This document shows, piece after piece, positions 10,515 to 21,513 of a DNA stretch of 64,000 nucleotides (its first letter is position 1; each line of letters starts with the position of its first letter). The translations under genes and the position numbers were made by a program. The notes under the pieces were generated by a model. That model did no database searches. It was not told where the DNA came from and was given only the letters and a program-made list of their open reading frames with translations. The DNA is taken from positions 2,790,001 to 2,854,000 of the forward strand of contig NZ_CP091975.1 of NCBI RefSeq assembly GCF_029016285.1, in the 5' to 3' direction. Source of the stretch: Vibrio sp. DW001. GTDB lineage: Bacteria; Pseudomonadota; Gammaproteobacteria; Enterobacterales; Vibrionaceae.

Positions 10515-10728
10515 CGGTCAGGTCGCAAGCCAGATTGCCTATGTGGAGATCGAGAGAAATAACACATAACTGGCTTAACGATAACATTTTAACGTTCCGT
10601 CCTTTGGCAGTGAGAGTGAGAGAGCCGCCGGACTTCTTATTAAAATGCCATTGCCAATATAACTTTACTCAACGTCGGTTCACGTCTGCGCCAACTAATG
10701 CAGAGTAATGCTAAATCTGTAATATCAA

Positions 10729-11883
10729 CTACTGAAGCAGCGACAATGCAGAGTTTGGCAATTGTTTCGCTTGAGCAAGTATGGAAGTACCTGCCTGTTG
10801 CAAAATTTGGTTTTTCGTAAGTTCCGTCGTTTCTTTGGCAAAATCAGTATCTTTGATCCGGCTCTTCGACGATTCCACGTTTTCTTGAATATTGGACAAG
10901 TTATTAATGCTGTGACTAAGCCTGTTTTGTTGTGCACCTAAATCGGCACGCTGGCTGTCAACATAGGTGAGGGCCGCATCAATAACACCAACTGCATTTT
11001 GTGAGCCCTTAACGCTTGTCACATCAATATCTTGTGCAGTGGTAACGCGCGCTTCTGAACCTGCGATACCAATCTCTGAAGCAAGTGAGCCTGAAATATC
11101 AAGACCACCCGCAATTTTCGGATTCGCCACAAAGAGTTGTAAGTTACCCCCCTCTCCAACGGATGCCGACAATTTGTCTGTCTGCCCATTGATGTAGGTC
11201 GCGAGCTCTTCGATGTCATCACCCGCTTTCGCTTGGATGTCTATTACCAGTTCTTCATTATTGGCGTCAGCCGCGAAGGTAAACTTGATATCGAGTTTAT
11301 CAGCCGGTACACCCCAATCGCTGCCGATGATCTTCCCTTCAGGAAGCTCAGCATTGAATGTCTCACCACCCATGCGGAAATCATCAGCGCGAATGCTGGT
11401 CAATCCCATGATCATGGCTTCACCCGAGTTAGCGCCTATCTGGAACGCCGCTTCACCGAAGGAGCCATTCAGAAGTCGACGACCACCAAACGATGTGGTT
11501 TCTGCAATACGGTTAAGCTCATCTTGCAGAGCGGTCACTTCTTCGTTTATCGCAACGCGTTCAGACAAAGAGTTAGAACCATTAGCCGATTGAAGTGACA
11601 AATCACGCATACGGGTTAGAATTGCCGATGACTCATTCATCGCGCCTTCTGCCGTTTGAGCAATGGAAATACCATCGTTAGCATTACGCATAGCAACATC
11701 AAGACCGCGAGATTGCGAGTTCAATCGATTTGAAATTTGTAGGCCCGCAGCGTCATCTTTAGCACTATTTATTTTGTGCCCAGATGACAAACGTTCCATT
11801 GACGTGTTTAGATTTTCAGTCGCCTTATTTAAATAGCGCTGAGTCGTCATCGCCGCGACGTTAGTACTTACTGTTACAGCCAT
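10729..11883 (-). CDS. Polar flagellin (copy 3)
   Basis: A 384-residue filament subunit with the conserved flagellin ends ([34 protein letters not shown], ending ALSLLQ) and a longer variable middle than its two paralogues. In Vibrio cholerae the flagellin next to flgL is the sigma54-dependent, essential one (FlaA). This gene holds the same place next to flgL and has only a sigma54-like candidate upstream, so it may be that core flagellin; this is inference. Confidence 0.94.
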   Translation of the reverse strand: MAVTVSTNVAAMTTQRYLNKATENLNTSMERLSSGHKINSAKDDAAGLQISNRLNSQSRGLDVAMRNANDGISIAQTAEGAMNESSAILTRMRDLSLQSANGSNSLSERVAINEEVTALQDELNRIAETTSFGGRRLLNGSFGEAAFQIGANSGEAMIMGLTSIRADDFRMGGETFNAELPEGKIIGSDWGVPADKLDIKFTFAADANNEELVIDIQAKAGDDIEELATYINGQTDKLSASVGEGGNLQLFVANPKIAGGLDISGSLASEIGIAGSEARVTTAQDIDVTSVKGSQNAVGVIDAALTYVDSQRADLGAQQNRLSHSINNLSNIQENVESSKSRIKDTDFAKETTELTKNQILQQAGTSILAQAKQLPNSALSLLQ

Positions 11884-12033
11884 TTTATGCTCTCCTATTG
11901 AGTTCGCAAGATTTCTGCGAAGCGGTCAGCTTTAGTCTCATTTGGATAAGCACTGACCGTATATTTACTTGCTGAACTAAGTGTCACAGTTCTCACTTAA
12001 TTCATTACCAATTACTTTGTCTACTTGTATACA

Positions 12034-12049
12034 TTCAAGTAGTGTGCCA
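12034..12049 (-). promoter_or_regulatory. Weak sigma54-like promoter of flagellin copy 3
   Basis: On the minus strand TGGCACA-CTAC-TTGAA. The -24 element fits the sigma54 consensus TGGCACG-N4-TTGCW, but the -12 GC is replaced by GA, which is a serious mismatch. It is about 150 bases before the start codon. The region 11884-12270 holds no gene; it also contains a directly repeated CACATATGGC near 12232-12260. Confidence 0.4.
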
Positions 12050-12270
12050 CTTTTTTATTTTATTTGAAAAAATAAATTTATTGCTTATTTTCAAATACTT
12101 ACATGGAACACAATTTGAGATATATCTTTATTTGTTCATAGCGGCACTTTGAAAAACGGCAATGATTTGCTGTCTTTTCATGCTATGACAACTATTGCCT
12201 CTTTAACTGAATGTCATATAACTGGTCATTGTTCCGCACATATGGCTCTAGCACATATGGCAAAGGAAAA

Positions 12271-13464
12271 TTAGATATAGTTAAATAACGTCAGGTCTTT
12301 CGTTTTACCAAAGGCTTTTTGTGACGCCTCCAGTGCAAGCGAGTTCTCATTAAATTCGATCACCGCTTGTGAATAATCAAGATCTTCAAAGGCACTTTTT
12401 GACTTTGCTAGTGTTAGCTTAAAATCTTCATGCAAATCCGTTTGAATATCGAGCGTATTCAGACGCGCACCAACATCCGTCCTAGCTTTGCCAAGATGAA
12501 TAAATGCGGCGTCAAATTCTTTGGTCAATCTATGCAATTCAGCCGTTGCCGACGCATCGGACACCGAGGCATCCGAAAGTTCGATAACTTGTTTGAAGCT
12601 GTCAAAAATATTCACGGTTTCTTTGGGTTCTAACGTAAAAGAATCACCCGCCGTTATCTGCCCACGAATCAGAATCGATAAGTCTTCATATTTAATCCCT
12701 CTCCTTGGGTCAAATTCTTCTGTTTGTACCGCGCTACCATCTTTGTCTAGTTGGTATCCGTATTTCCCTGTTCCCATATCAACAAAGGTAATCGTATATT
12801 GGGAATCATCCGTACTGTCTAAATTGGTTGCGCGCTCGAGCAATAATTCTGATGCAGGTTGTAATTGGTAACTCGGTTTGTAATCACCAAATGGATTATC
12901 AACTTCCATATACAACTTACTACCAGGGTCATTCAATGCCATTTCCAATTGATTAGAAATTCTCATCTTGCGCTGATAATCATCACCGGAATAAGTTACA
13001 TTGTTTTCATTATCTCGAAAGAAAGGTTGATTTTTAGGTTTTGTACCAGCAAAAATATAGTTACCTGACTCATCTTGGCTATTCGCTAGGTTAAGCAGGT
13101 TGCTAAAGGTTTCTTGTATCTCTCGGGTTTTCGCTAATCGATCTTCCTCTGAGTGCGAACCATTGATCATCTCCATAACCGTTCTTTTTGCCTGATCCGC
13201 GTATTCTTCAGAGTTCGCTACCAACACTTCATGGTGTTCAAGGCGGTTTCGAGTAAGTACGATCGCGTCCATATATTGGCGAAGTTGTTCTGATTGCTGC
13301 CCAAGATTTTGAATATAGTGCGTGGCTAGTGGATCATCACTTGCATTGAGTAATTTCTTACCGGAAGCCAATTGCGCTTGGTTGTGGACAATCTTTGCCT
13401 CTTGTCTACGAAGATCGTTTTGAACCGCTTGGTAATTATGAAAACTTGATATTCTTCCTACCAT
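12271..13464 (-). CDS. flgL: Hook-filament junction protein FlgL (HAP3)
   Basis: A 397-residue hook-associated protein 3, which joins the hook to the filament. It has flagellin-like helical ends: an N-terminus with QAQLASGKKLLNASDDPLA and a C-terminus with the DLDYSQAVIEFNENSLALEA stretch. The middle is the variable surface-exposed part. It starts 12 bases after flgK and is transcribed with it from the sigma54 promoter near 15410. Confidence 0.95.
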   Translation of the reverse strand: MVGRISSFHNYQAVQNDLRRQEAKIVHNQAQLASGKKLLNASDDPLATHYIQNLGQQSEQLRQYMDAIVLTRNRLEHHEVLVANSEEYADQAKRTVMEMINGSHSEEDRLAKTREIQETFSNLLNLANSQDESGNYIFAGTKPKNQPFFRDNENNVTYSGDDYQRKMRISNQLEMALNDPGSKLYMEVDNPFGDYKPSYQLQPASELLLERATNLDSTDDSQYTITFVDMGTGKYGYQLDKDGSAVQTEEFDPRRGIKYEDLSILIRGQITAGDSFTLEPKETVNIFDSFKQVIELSDASVSDASATAELHRLTKEFDAAFIHLGKARTDVGARLNTLDIQTDLHEDFKLTLAKSKSAFEDLDYSQAVIEFNENSLALEASQKAFGKTKDLTLFNYI

Positions 13465-13476
13465 CTAATTACCCTC

Positions 13477-15351
13477 CTACCGCAATGCCAAAATGGTGTT
13501 AAACGTATCGTTTGCGGCTTGCATGATACGAGATGAAGCCATATACGATTGCTGGAACTTCATCATATTGGCCGCTTCTTCATCTAAATTTACACCGGAG
13601 ATTTCGGCAACACGTTCTTGTGCCGATTCGTTTTCAAGACGTGCCACATCTGACAGTCTAGAGGCGGTAGACATCTTCAATCCCATATTGGTATTGAGGT
13701 CATGGTAAAGCTGTAAAATAGTAGAGTTATTGTCGTTCAAGTTTTTTGCTGTCTGAAGATCCTGCATTTTGCGTAGATTGCCGTTATCACCTTCTGAAGC
13801 AGTAAGGTTTGCCGCAAATCTATCATTTGCAATAGCACCTTTTGTTAGTTCAAAGGTTGTGCCTTGAACAGTAACAGGCCCAGAAGATGGGTAATCTTGT
13901 GGTTTTAGCAGTACTTTTCCATCCATATCCAATACGGCAAACTGATCACCTTTTGGAGATATCACCACTTGAAATTCTTTTAGTTCGCCAGCAACTAACA
14001 CATGAAAATCGGCATCACCTTGCTCAAAAGTAGCTGAACTCTCGTAACTTTGAGCGGCAATAGTTGCCGGATCATTCATGACAACTTTCATCTGTTCCGC
14101 ACCAAATCTTACCGGACGCAAAATTATTTTTTCACCTGCACGAGGAGAGTTATTCATTTCAACTCTCATACCATCGATATACAGTGCGGAATCTTTAGGT
14201 TCTACCTGCACAACCTCTCCGGTTGGCTTAATCACGGTGTAGTCACTACCGTCATATCTAAGATGGTAATCACCTGCATTTATCTTCGAAATATCATCAA
14301 TATAAACAGCCAAATCGGCTTGAGAGTTTTTCTCCAACGTAACTCGAGATTTCGCGACACGTTCGGAGTTCACATCGGTAAACACAAGAGAACCGATATC
14401 GCCTTTTAAATCTAAACCTTGAGCTTGTAGCTCATTAACCGCATAAGAGATAGAAGTAGCAACGCGTCCCAATTCATCCTGCACATAAGGAATAAATTCA
14501 TCTCTCACTCTAAACAGAGACTCTAGTTTGCCGTCTATGCCTTTGTGATTAATCGCTTTTATTCCTTTGCCTTCGATTAACGCGAGTTCGCGCTGCTGTG
14601 GGTCGGGTGAACCATCAATCATGGTCAATCGACTCGATTCCACCCCAGAAACGAGATTATGTCCGCTACCAATATGTATATTGAAACCTTCGTTATTGTT
14701 GCGAGGCGTAACCGTTACTTTTGTGTATTCCGATAGCTCTTTTACTAACTTTTCATGCTTATCCATCAAGTCATTGTGCGGACCAGGAGTACGCATCATC
14801 AATCTATGTAAATCTTTGATATCACTACCAATTTGATTTATTCTCTCGACAGATAGGTCAAGTTTTTTATTAATATTTGAAGACTGCTGACGCACCGTTT
14901 CGTAAAACGTATTAAGATTTTGGCTGACCAGTCCTGCCTTCTCTAACACCACTTTACGTGCGCCCATGTCATTAGGGGAATCGGCTAACGTTTTGACTGA
15001 ATCGAACCACTCATTAATATTTTCTGGTATTTTTTTCGAAGCAAGCGAAGAGAGCATGCTCGTCAACATACCCAAGTTTTCTTCATCATCTTCACGTAAC
15101 GCTTTGCTTGTTGTTGAAACATTAAGTTCGTTGACGGCAAATTGATCCCAAGAGCGGCGAACATTTTCCACATGCACACCCATGCCATAAGTTTCACCAC
15201 CATATTGGCGAGGCGAATTTGTCCCCTGGATTACCGATTGGCGACTATAGCCTTCGGTATTCGCATTCGATATGTTATGACCAGTGGTGTTGAGTTGTCT
15301 CTGAGCGGTTAATACGCTCTGAGTACCAACATTCAACAAGTCCGACGCCAT
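13477..15351 (-). CDS. flgK: Hook-associated protein FlgK (HAP1)
   Basis: A 624-residue protein joining hook and filament. The N-terminus carries the rod/hook motif (LNTTGHNISNANTEGYSRQ) and the C-terminus the matching helical end (SGVNLDEEAANMMKFQQSY). The length agrees with Vibrio FlgK. A near-perfect sigma54 promoter lies 59-75 bases upstream, so flgKL form a separate transcript from flgBCDEFGHIJ. Confidence 0.96.
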   Translation of the reverse strand: MASDLLNVGTQSVLTAQRQLNTTGHNISNANTEGYSRQSVIQGTNSPRQYGGETYGMGVHVENVRRSWDQFAVNELNVSTTSKALREDDEENLGMLTSMLSSLASKKIPENINEWFDSVKTLADSPNDMGARKVVLEKAGLVSQNLNTFYETVRQQSSNINKKLDLSVERINQIGSDIKDLHRLMMRTPGPHNDLMDKHEKLVKELSEYTKVTVTPRNNNEGFNIHIGSGHNLVSGVESSRLTMIDGSPDPQQRELALIEGKGIKAINHKGIDGKLESLFRVRDEFIPYVQDELGRVATSISYAVNELQAQGLDLKGDIGSLVFTDVNSERVAKSRVTLEKNSQADLAVYIDDISKINAGDYHLRYDGSDYTVIKPTGEVVQVEPKDSALYIDGMRVEMNNSPRAGEKIILRPVRFGAEQMKVVMNDPATIAAQSYESSATFEQGDADFHVLVAGELKEFQVVISPKGDQFAVLDMDGKVLLKPQDYPSSGPVTVQGTTFELTKGAIANDRFAANLTASEGDNGNLRKMQDLQTAKNLNDNNSTILQLYHDLNTNMGLKMSTASRLSDVARLENESAQERVAEISGVNLDEEAANMMKFQQSYMASSRIMQAANDTFNTILALR

Positions 15352-15409
15352 AATGCCCCCAGTGAAACTGCTTAAAAATGAATGTTTTTGATTAACTTAA
15401 TGAGTATGT

Positions 15410-15426
15410 AGCAAGGTGTGTGCCAA
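15410..15426 (-). promoter_or_regulatory. Sigma54 promoter of flgKL
   Basis: On the minus strand TTGGCACACACCTTGCT, an excellent match to the sigma54 consensus TTGGCAC-N5-TTGCT, with the invariant GG and GC correctly spaced. Confidence 0.87.
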
Positions 15427-15510
15427 GTTCGTGATTTGCGGAGGTCGCATCAATTTGAGGGGGAAATAAACATAAGAATCTGTAACGTCAGAAGAAGGGC
15501 AATACAATAA

Positions 15511-15534
15511 AAAAGAAGCGTTGCCGCTTCTTTT
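15511..15534 (-). terminator. Terminator after flgJ
   Basis: A 10-bp perfect stem (AAAAGAAGCG / CGCTTCTTTT) with a 4-base loop and a TTTTTTATTG tail on the minus strand, three bases beyond the flgJ stop. It ends the flgB-flgJ operon before the flgKL promoter. Confidence 0.88.
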
Positions 15535-15536
15535 CG

Positions 15537-16463
15537 TTACATCTTGTCGATTCGTTCTTTAACTTGCAAAACTTTGTCCGCATACGCTGGATCCGTTGCA
15601 TAACCTGCTTGATGCAAGCCTCTAATAAACGATTCAGAGTTATTGTTCTGTGAAAGCGTTGTTTCGTATCGTGGATTCTGGTTAAGAAAACGAACGAAAT
15701 CGTTAAAGCTCTCTTCGTAGGTATCGTAAGAGCGGAATGCCGCTTTCTCTTTCACTGGTACATTGTCATGAAACTCTAAGGTTTGAGTCGCAATTTTGTC
15801 GCCTTTCCAGCTTCTATCTGCTTTGATATTAAAAAGATTGTTGCTGCTACCAAGCGAGTTTTGAATCACTTTATTACCCCAACCAGTTTCCAACGCGGCT
15901 TGAGCGATAAGGATAGAAGGATCGATACCAAGCGCTTTGGCGGCTCTATCAGCGTAAGGTTGCAGAGACTGCACAAAATGCTCTGGGCTATCAAATCTGC
16001 CATTGGATTGAACTTTATTAGCCGCCATAACGGAAAGTGCTTCATCCGCTACTTCACCCGCTTTTGATTGTTCTACCGGCAAGCGTAACGACGTATCAAG
16101 AGCCGCATTACGCATGACCAGTTCACTATCATCTGTTTTTGCACCAGAACTTAATTGAGCAACAATCATATCCGCAAGCCCCAAAGAACCTGTGGCACTG
16201 AGTTCACTGGCCATCTGTTCATCTTGCATTTGACGATAGAAATCTTGATTTTGGCTTTTCATCAAATCAGATTCAAAAGCAGAATTAGCATCGCGCATTG
16301 ACTTGAAAAGCATAGCGGTAAAAATGGATTCAAACTGTTTTGCCGCCGCTTTTAACGCCTCTTTCTTATCCCCATCATCACTGCTCACTGCGTCTTGACG
16401 AAGCTTGTCTAAGCTTGCAATATCGTGAATAAAGCCGATGTCATTTGCATTATTTATCATCAT
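15537..16463 (-). CDS. flgJ: Flagellar rod assembly protein / muramidase FlgJ
   Basis: A 308-residue two-domain protein. The N-terminal part (about 1-105) caps the growing rod (KQFESIFTAMLFKSMRDA motif). The C-terminal part (about 150-308) is a peptidoglycan-hydrolysing glucosaminidase with the catalytic Glu in AALETGWG, which opens the cell wall for the rod. It begins 7 bases after flgI and is the last gene of the operon. Confidence 0.95.
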   Translation of the reverse strand: MMINNANDIGFIHDIASLDKLRQDAVSSDDGDKKEALKAAAKQFESIFTAMLFKSMRDANSAFESDLMKSQNQDFYRQMQDEQMASELSATGSLGLADMIVAQLSSGAKTDDSELVMRNAALDTSLRLPVEQSKAGEVADEALSVMAANKVQSNGRFDSPEHFVQSLQPYADRAAKALGIDPSILIAQAALETGWGNKVIQNSLGSSNNLFNIKADRSWKGDKIATQTLEFHDNVPVKEKAAFRSYDTYEESFNDFVRFLNQNPRYETTLSQNNNSESFIRGLHQAGYATDPAYADKVLQVKERIDKM

Positions 16464-16470
16464 GTTATCC

Positions 16471-17562
16471 TTAAATAATAATGAGTTGACCTTCGATCGC
16501 GCCCGCTTGCTTTAACGCCTGTAAAATGGCCATTAAATCAGACGGTGCCGCACCCACTTCATTCACCGCTCTCACCAAGTCATCCAGAGTAAGCCCCGGC
16601 TGGAAATTGAACATCTTGCCTTGCTTCTCTGTCACTTCAATCGTTGAGTCCGGTGTAACCACCGTTTGACCGCCAGCGAATGCGTTCGGTTGACTCACAT
16701 TTAGATTCTCTTTAATCGCAACCGTCATTCCACCATGGGTAACTGCAGCGGCTTTTAGCCTTACGTGCTGCCCGACAACAATCGTCCCTGTTCTTGAATT
16801 AACAATGATCTTTGCTGCACCGTCTGCTGGGTTAAATTCAAGATTCTCGATAGCAGAAAGAAATGCGACACGCTGACTTACATCACGAGGTGCTCTAACA
16901 CGAACAGACGTAGAATCAATAGCCGACGCCATTTGCGGGCCAAGGAAACTATTCACGGCATCCGCCAAACGTTGAGCCGTTGTAAAATCTGACTCGACCA
17001 AATTAAACGTTATAAAGTCACCACGACCAAATGGGCTTGGAATTTCACGTTCCACACTTGCGCCACTGGAAATGAGACCAACCGTTGGATTATTACCCAC
17101 TAATTTTGAACCATCAGCGCCTTCCGCACTGAATCCACTCACTACAAGGTTACCTTGGGCAATCGCATAAACTTCACCATCCAAACCTTTTAGGAAGGTT
17201 TGGATTAATGTTCCACCGCGTAGACTTTTTGCTGAGCCGATAGACGAAACCGTGACATCCACTTTTTGACCCTGTTTTGAAAATGCAGGTAATTCAGCCG
17301 TCACGATAACGGCGGCCACATTCTTCGTTTTAGGCTTAGTGCCGGGTGGCAATTGTATGCCAAAATTTTGCAACATCGCGTTGAAGCTCTGGTCGGTAAA
17401 CGGTGTAGACTCACCCGTACCTGGTAAACCAGTGACCAAACCATAACCGACTAATTGGTTACTACGAACCCCCGCTACCTCTGCGACGTCTTTAATTCGT
17501 GCGGCATAAGCAGACGTTGCCATCATTGCTATACCTACTACCATTACCGCTAACTTGTTCAT
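16471..17562 (-). CDS. flgI: Flagellar P-ring protein FlgI
   Basis: A 363-residue periplasmic protein forming the P ring around the rod in the peptidoglycan layer. A cleavable signal peptide ([14 protein letters not shown]) is followed by the conserved family sequence ([30 protein letters not shown]). The length is usual for FlgI. In Vibrio the P ring also anchors the T ring. Confidence 0.97.
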   Translation of the reverse strand: MNKLAVMVVGIAMMATSAYAARIKDVAEVAGVRSNQLVGYGLVTGLPGTGESTPFTDQSFNAMLQNFGIQLPPGTKPKTKNVAAVIVTAELPAFSKQGQKVDVTVSSIGSAKSLRGGTLIQTFLKGLDGEVYAIAQGNLVVSGFSAEGADGSKLVGNNPTVGLISSGASVEREIPSPFGRGDFITFNLVESDFTTAQRLADAVNSFLGPQMASAIDSTSVRVRAPRDVSQRVAFLSAIENLEFNPADGAAKIIVNSRTGTIVVGQHVRLKAAAVTHGGMTVAIKENLNVSQPNAFAGGQTVVTPDSTIEVTEKQGKMFNFQPGLTLDDLVRAVNEVGAAPSDLMAILQALKQAGAIEGQLIII

Positions 17563-17609
17563 CGCATAAGCCTTATGTTAACCGTCAAATCTTCGACTAT
17601 CCCGCTCTA

Positions 17610-18389
17610 TTATAGAGAGACATTAAAGAATCGTGCCAAGAAACCAGGTTCTTGCATATCTTGTTGTGTTCCGGTACCAGAATAACGAATTCGAGCGTTA
17701 GAAATTCGATTTGATGCAATGGTATTGTCAAAGCTAATATCATCCGGTCGAATTGTGCCACTTAAACGAATGTATTCATCTCCAGCGTTCAATGTTAACC
17801 ATTTTTCCCCTCGAATCACCAAGTTGCCATTGGCCAATACCTCAATAACCTCGACGGTAATAGAACCACTTAAGCTGTTACTCTGATTGGCTGTCGCTTC
17901 ACCACTGAATTTATTGTCATTACTTAACTCATAAGAAAAATCATAGTCGCCAATCGTCAGTGGCTTGCCACCAACAGCAAGTGGGTCCATTGACGAATCA
18001 TTGCTCTTAGTAAGATCAGCATCGGCACTTTTCGCCGCCTTGGTCTGTTCTTCCATCATCACAGTGACAATATCGCCAATACCACGAGGTTTGGAATCAT
18101 CGTATAGATTGGTAGCAAAACCAGTATTAAAAAGCGATCCTGTCGCCGCTGCATAATGTTCAGGTTTGTCTTTTGGATGAATAGGAGCCCAAGCTGGGTC
18201 ACCCGCAATAGGGTCATCTCGAGTTCTCAATGCATCAATAAGACCAGAGTCTTCTGCTTCTGACTGATCACCTTCAACGGCGTCAACTAAGGTTGTACTC
18301 TGTTCTACGTCGGTGCCTTCGTCAGTTGGCGATAACATAGTGCAACCCGACATTGTCATGATCAAAACTAACCCAAATATACGTTTCAT
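17610..18389 (-). CDS. flgH: Flagellar L-ring lipoprotein FlgH
   Basis: A 259-residue outer-membrane lipoprotein of the L ring. The N-terminus has a lipobox (MSGC) with Cys at residue 16. The C-terminal part has the conserved FlgH segments ([30 protein letters not shown]). It sits between flgG and flgI as expected. Confidence 0.97.
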   Translation of the reverse strand: MKRIFGLVLIMTMSGCTMLSPTDEGTDVEQSTTLVDAVEGDQSEAEDSGLIDALRTRDDPIAGDPAWAPIHPKDKPEHYAAATGSLFNTGFATNLYDDSKPRGIGDIVTVMMEEQTKAAKSADADLTKSNDSSMDPLAVGGKPLTIGDYDFSYELSNDNKFSGEATANQSNSLSGSITVEVIEVLANGNLVIRGEKWLTLNAGDEYIRLSGTIRPDDISFDNTIASNRISNARIRYSGTGTQQDMQEPGFLARFFNVSL

Positions 18390-18421
18390 AGCGACTTACT
18401 CATCTCAATTTATGACTTACG

Positions 18422-19210
18422 TTATAACTGTTGATTCACAAAGCTCTGCATCTTATCTACCGCAGAGATGACTTTTGAATTCATTTCGTAAACGCGTTGG
18501 GCCTCAATCATGTTCACCAACTCTTCCGTCACATTCACGTTGGAAGTCTCTAGCATCGATTGACGAACTGAACCTAAACCATCTAAGCCAGGTACACCCT
18601 CGGTCGGCTCACCACTTGCTCCGGTCGGTAAATAAAGGTTCTGACCAATCGGTTCTAAACCACCTGGGTTAATAAAATCGACCGTCGTTATTTGACCAAC
18701 GACTTGGTTATCTTGCTGTCCTCTAAGTCGAACAGACACTTCACCATCATTGCCAATAGTGATAGAGATAGAATCATCGGGAATGATAATTTCAGGATCC
18801 AACGAATAGCCAGACCCTGAAGTGACAATTGCCCCCTCGTCATTGAGTGTGAACTGACCATTTCGGCTATAACCCATGTTGCCGTCTGGCAAGACGATTT
18901 GGAAGAAACCATCCCCTTCTATCATCATATCTAGTGAGTTAGTCGTGGTCTGCGCATTACCATTGGTATGTATCTTTTGCGTTGCGACGACTTTAGAACC
19001 CGCACCTAACATAAGGCCACTCGGCAACTCAGTATTTTGTGATGATTGGCCGCCAGGCTGATTAATATTCTGATAAAAGAGATCCTCAAAAACAGGTCGG
19101 CTCTTTTTGTAGCCAATGGTTGAGGCGTTAGCCAAGTTGTTTGATATGGTCGAAATGTTCGTTTGTTGAGCATCTAAACCTGTTTTACTTACCCATAATG
19201 CCGGATGCAT
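18422..19210 (-). CDS. flgG: Flagellar distal rod protein FlgG
   Basis: A 262-residue distal rod subunit. It carries the flagellar basal-body rod N-terminal motif (LDAQQTNISTISNNLANAST) and the C-terminal helix (SNVNVTEELVNMIEAQRVYE). The length is exactly that of the family. It lies 24 bases after flgF. Confidence 0.97.
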   Translation of the reverse strand: MHPALWVSKTGLDAQQTNISTISNNLANASTIGYKKSRPVFEDLFYQNINQPGGQSSQNTELPSGLMLGAGSKVVATQKIHTNGNAQTTTNSLDMMIEGDGFFQIVLPDGNMGYSRNGQFTLNDEGAIVTSGSGYSLDPEIIIPDDSISITIGNDGEVSVRLRGQQDNQVVGQITTVDFINPGGLEPIGQNLYLPTGASGEPTEGVPGLDGLGSVRQSMLETSNVNVTEELVNMIEAQRVYEMNSKVISAVDKMQSFVNQQL

Positions 19211-19234
19211 AACTAATCCCCTTCACTCAATCCG

Positions 19235-19984
<750 letters not shown>

Positions 19985-20136
19985 AATTTTGCTCCAAAAA
20001 TTCAGTTACTGAACCTAATAAAGCAATAGACGTGCCAATTATTTTTATTTATAAAAAACAACAAGATAAGTAAAGAATTAGAAAAGAGTCGCTACATGGC
20101 AGATGAAGAAGGGAAGTTTGCTGCCTGTGCGGCAAC

Positions 20137-20168
20137 GACACCCAAACGCTATAAAACGATTGGGTGTC
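20137..20168 (-). terminator. Hairpin between flgE and flgF
   Basis: A 9-bp perfect stem (GACACCCAA / TTGGGTGTC) around a 14-base loop, 13 bases beyond the flgE stop. There is no clear T run on the minus strand, so it may stabilise the abundant flgE message or attenuate rather than fully terminate. Confidence 0.5.
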
Positions 20169-20181
20169 TCAGAAGATTGCG

Positions 20182-21486
20182 TTAACGGATTTGCAAAATA
20201 GTCTGTTGAGTCTGGTTATGTACTTCTAGCGAACGGGAGTTTGCTTGGAAGTTACGTTGCGCAGAAATCAAATCCACTAACTCTTGTGTCATATCAATGT
20301 TTGACTGCTCTAATGTACCATTAGAAATGGTGCCATATGACCCTTTGTTAGACTCACCCCAAATTTTCTCACCAGAGAACTGAGTGGAATCCCACTGAGT
20401 GCCTCCTTTTTTGTCCAGACCTTGTTCGTTAGCAACGCGTACTAATGCGACTCGACCTAACGTGACGTTCTCACCGTTAGAATAAGTCCCTAAAATACTG
20501 CCGTTTTCATCAAAGTCTAGCTTAGTAAGGAAACCTGTTGTAGCGCCATCTTCATCAAATTTGGTCAATTCAAATGGAGCAGCAAACTGTGTCGCGCCAT
20601 CCAGTTTAAATGACATTAATTGCGTTGTATCGGCACCATTCAAGTCTATTGCATTTGGCCCTACACCTAGCTGTTCAGTAACGATATTATTACCGCCGTT
20701 GATACTAGCAAGTGTACCGTCTGTATTGAACTTGACTGTATGTCCAATATGACCGGCCGCATTTTGCGCATCACCACCGGTAATATTCAGCGGTTTTTCA
20801 CCAACTTTGTCCGTGACCGTATAATACGTTTGCCATGTGTTGGGCTGGGTCATATCTTTCAAATAATACGATGACAATTTGTAAGACTGGCCCATCGAAT
20901 CATAGATGGTTGAGGAAGTTGAGCGGTTATATGTCTCTTTATCTGAAAAATCAAACAAAGCTGGATCTTTTAAGTCACCATTCGCCGGTAAATTTACACC
21001 CACTTCTACGTTTGCCGTCTGTTTCGGTTTACCAAACTCAGGCGGAACTTGAAGAGGCGATGGCTCATATGACAGTACATCACCGGTATTCTTATTCACC
21101 TGATAACCTAATAGAAACTCTTCATCAGAAGTGACCATATAGTTATCTTTGTTCAGGTGAAAAGCTCCATTTCGAGTTATTTCATTTTGCTGCGGAACCA
21201 TACGATCTTTTGATACAGCAAAGAAACCTGTACCACCAATGCGTAAGTCCATAGGGTTGTTAGTATAAACACTAGAACCTTCATGGAATTGCTGAGCAAC
21301 CTTACTTGGTTGAACACCGCCACCAGGCGTGGTTTTTGCGTTAGTAAATACTGAACTCGAATACACATCACCAAATTCTGCACGCGACTCTTTAAAGCCA
21401 AAAGTGTTTGCGTTAGCAATGTTGTTACTGGTTGTATTTAGATCCAATTGAGCAGCGGATAAACCGCTTAAAGCTACATATGACAT
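20182..21486 (-). CDS. flgE: Flagellar hook protein FlgE
   Basis: A 434-residue subunit of the hook, the flexible joint outside the cell. The N-terminus (MSYVALSGLSAAQLDLNTTS) and C-terminus (SNIDMTQELVDLISAQRNFQ) are the conserved rod/hook ends, and the variable middle is surface exposed. It lies 27 bases after flgD. Confidence 0.97.
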   Translation of the reverse strand: MSYVALSGLSAAQLDLNTTSNNIANANTFGFKESRAEFGDVYSSSVFTNAKTTPGGGVQPSKVAQQFHEGSSVYTNNPMDLRIGGTGFFAVSKDRMVPQQNEITRNGAFHLNKDNYMVTSDEEFLLGYQVNKNTGDVLSYEPSPLQVPPEFGKPKQTANVEVGVNLPANGDLKDPALFDFSDKETYNRSTSSTIYDSMGQSYKLSSYYLKDMTQPNTWQTYYTVTDKVGEKPLNITGGDAQNAAGHIGHTVKFNTDGTLASINGGNNIVTEQLGVGPNAIDLNGADTTQLMSFKLDGATQFAAPFELTKFDEDGATTGFLTKLDFDENGSILGTYSNGENVTLGRVALVRVANEQGLDKKGGTQWDSTQFSGEKIWGESNKGSYGTISNGTLEQSNIDMTQELVDLISAQRNFQANSRSLEVHNQTQQTILQIR

Positions 21487-21513
21487 TTCAATTTCCTCTT
21501 ATCTAGCTAGCGT

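Noticed and set aside
10508..10720. Cyclic-di-GMP (GEMM) riboswitch before or after a flagellin gene
   Set aside because: Some GC-rich motifs looked suggestive, but the conserved GEMM core sequences are absent on both strands.
12232..12260. Direct repeat CACATATGGC near the flgL stop as operator
   Set aside because: Two copies only, located downstream of copy 3 regulatory region and just beyond flgL stop; no evidence of function.
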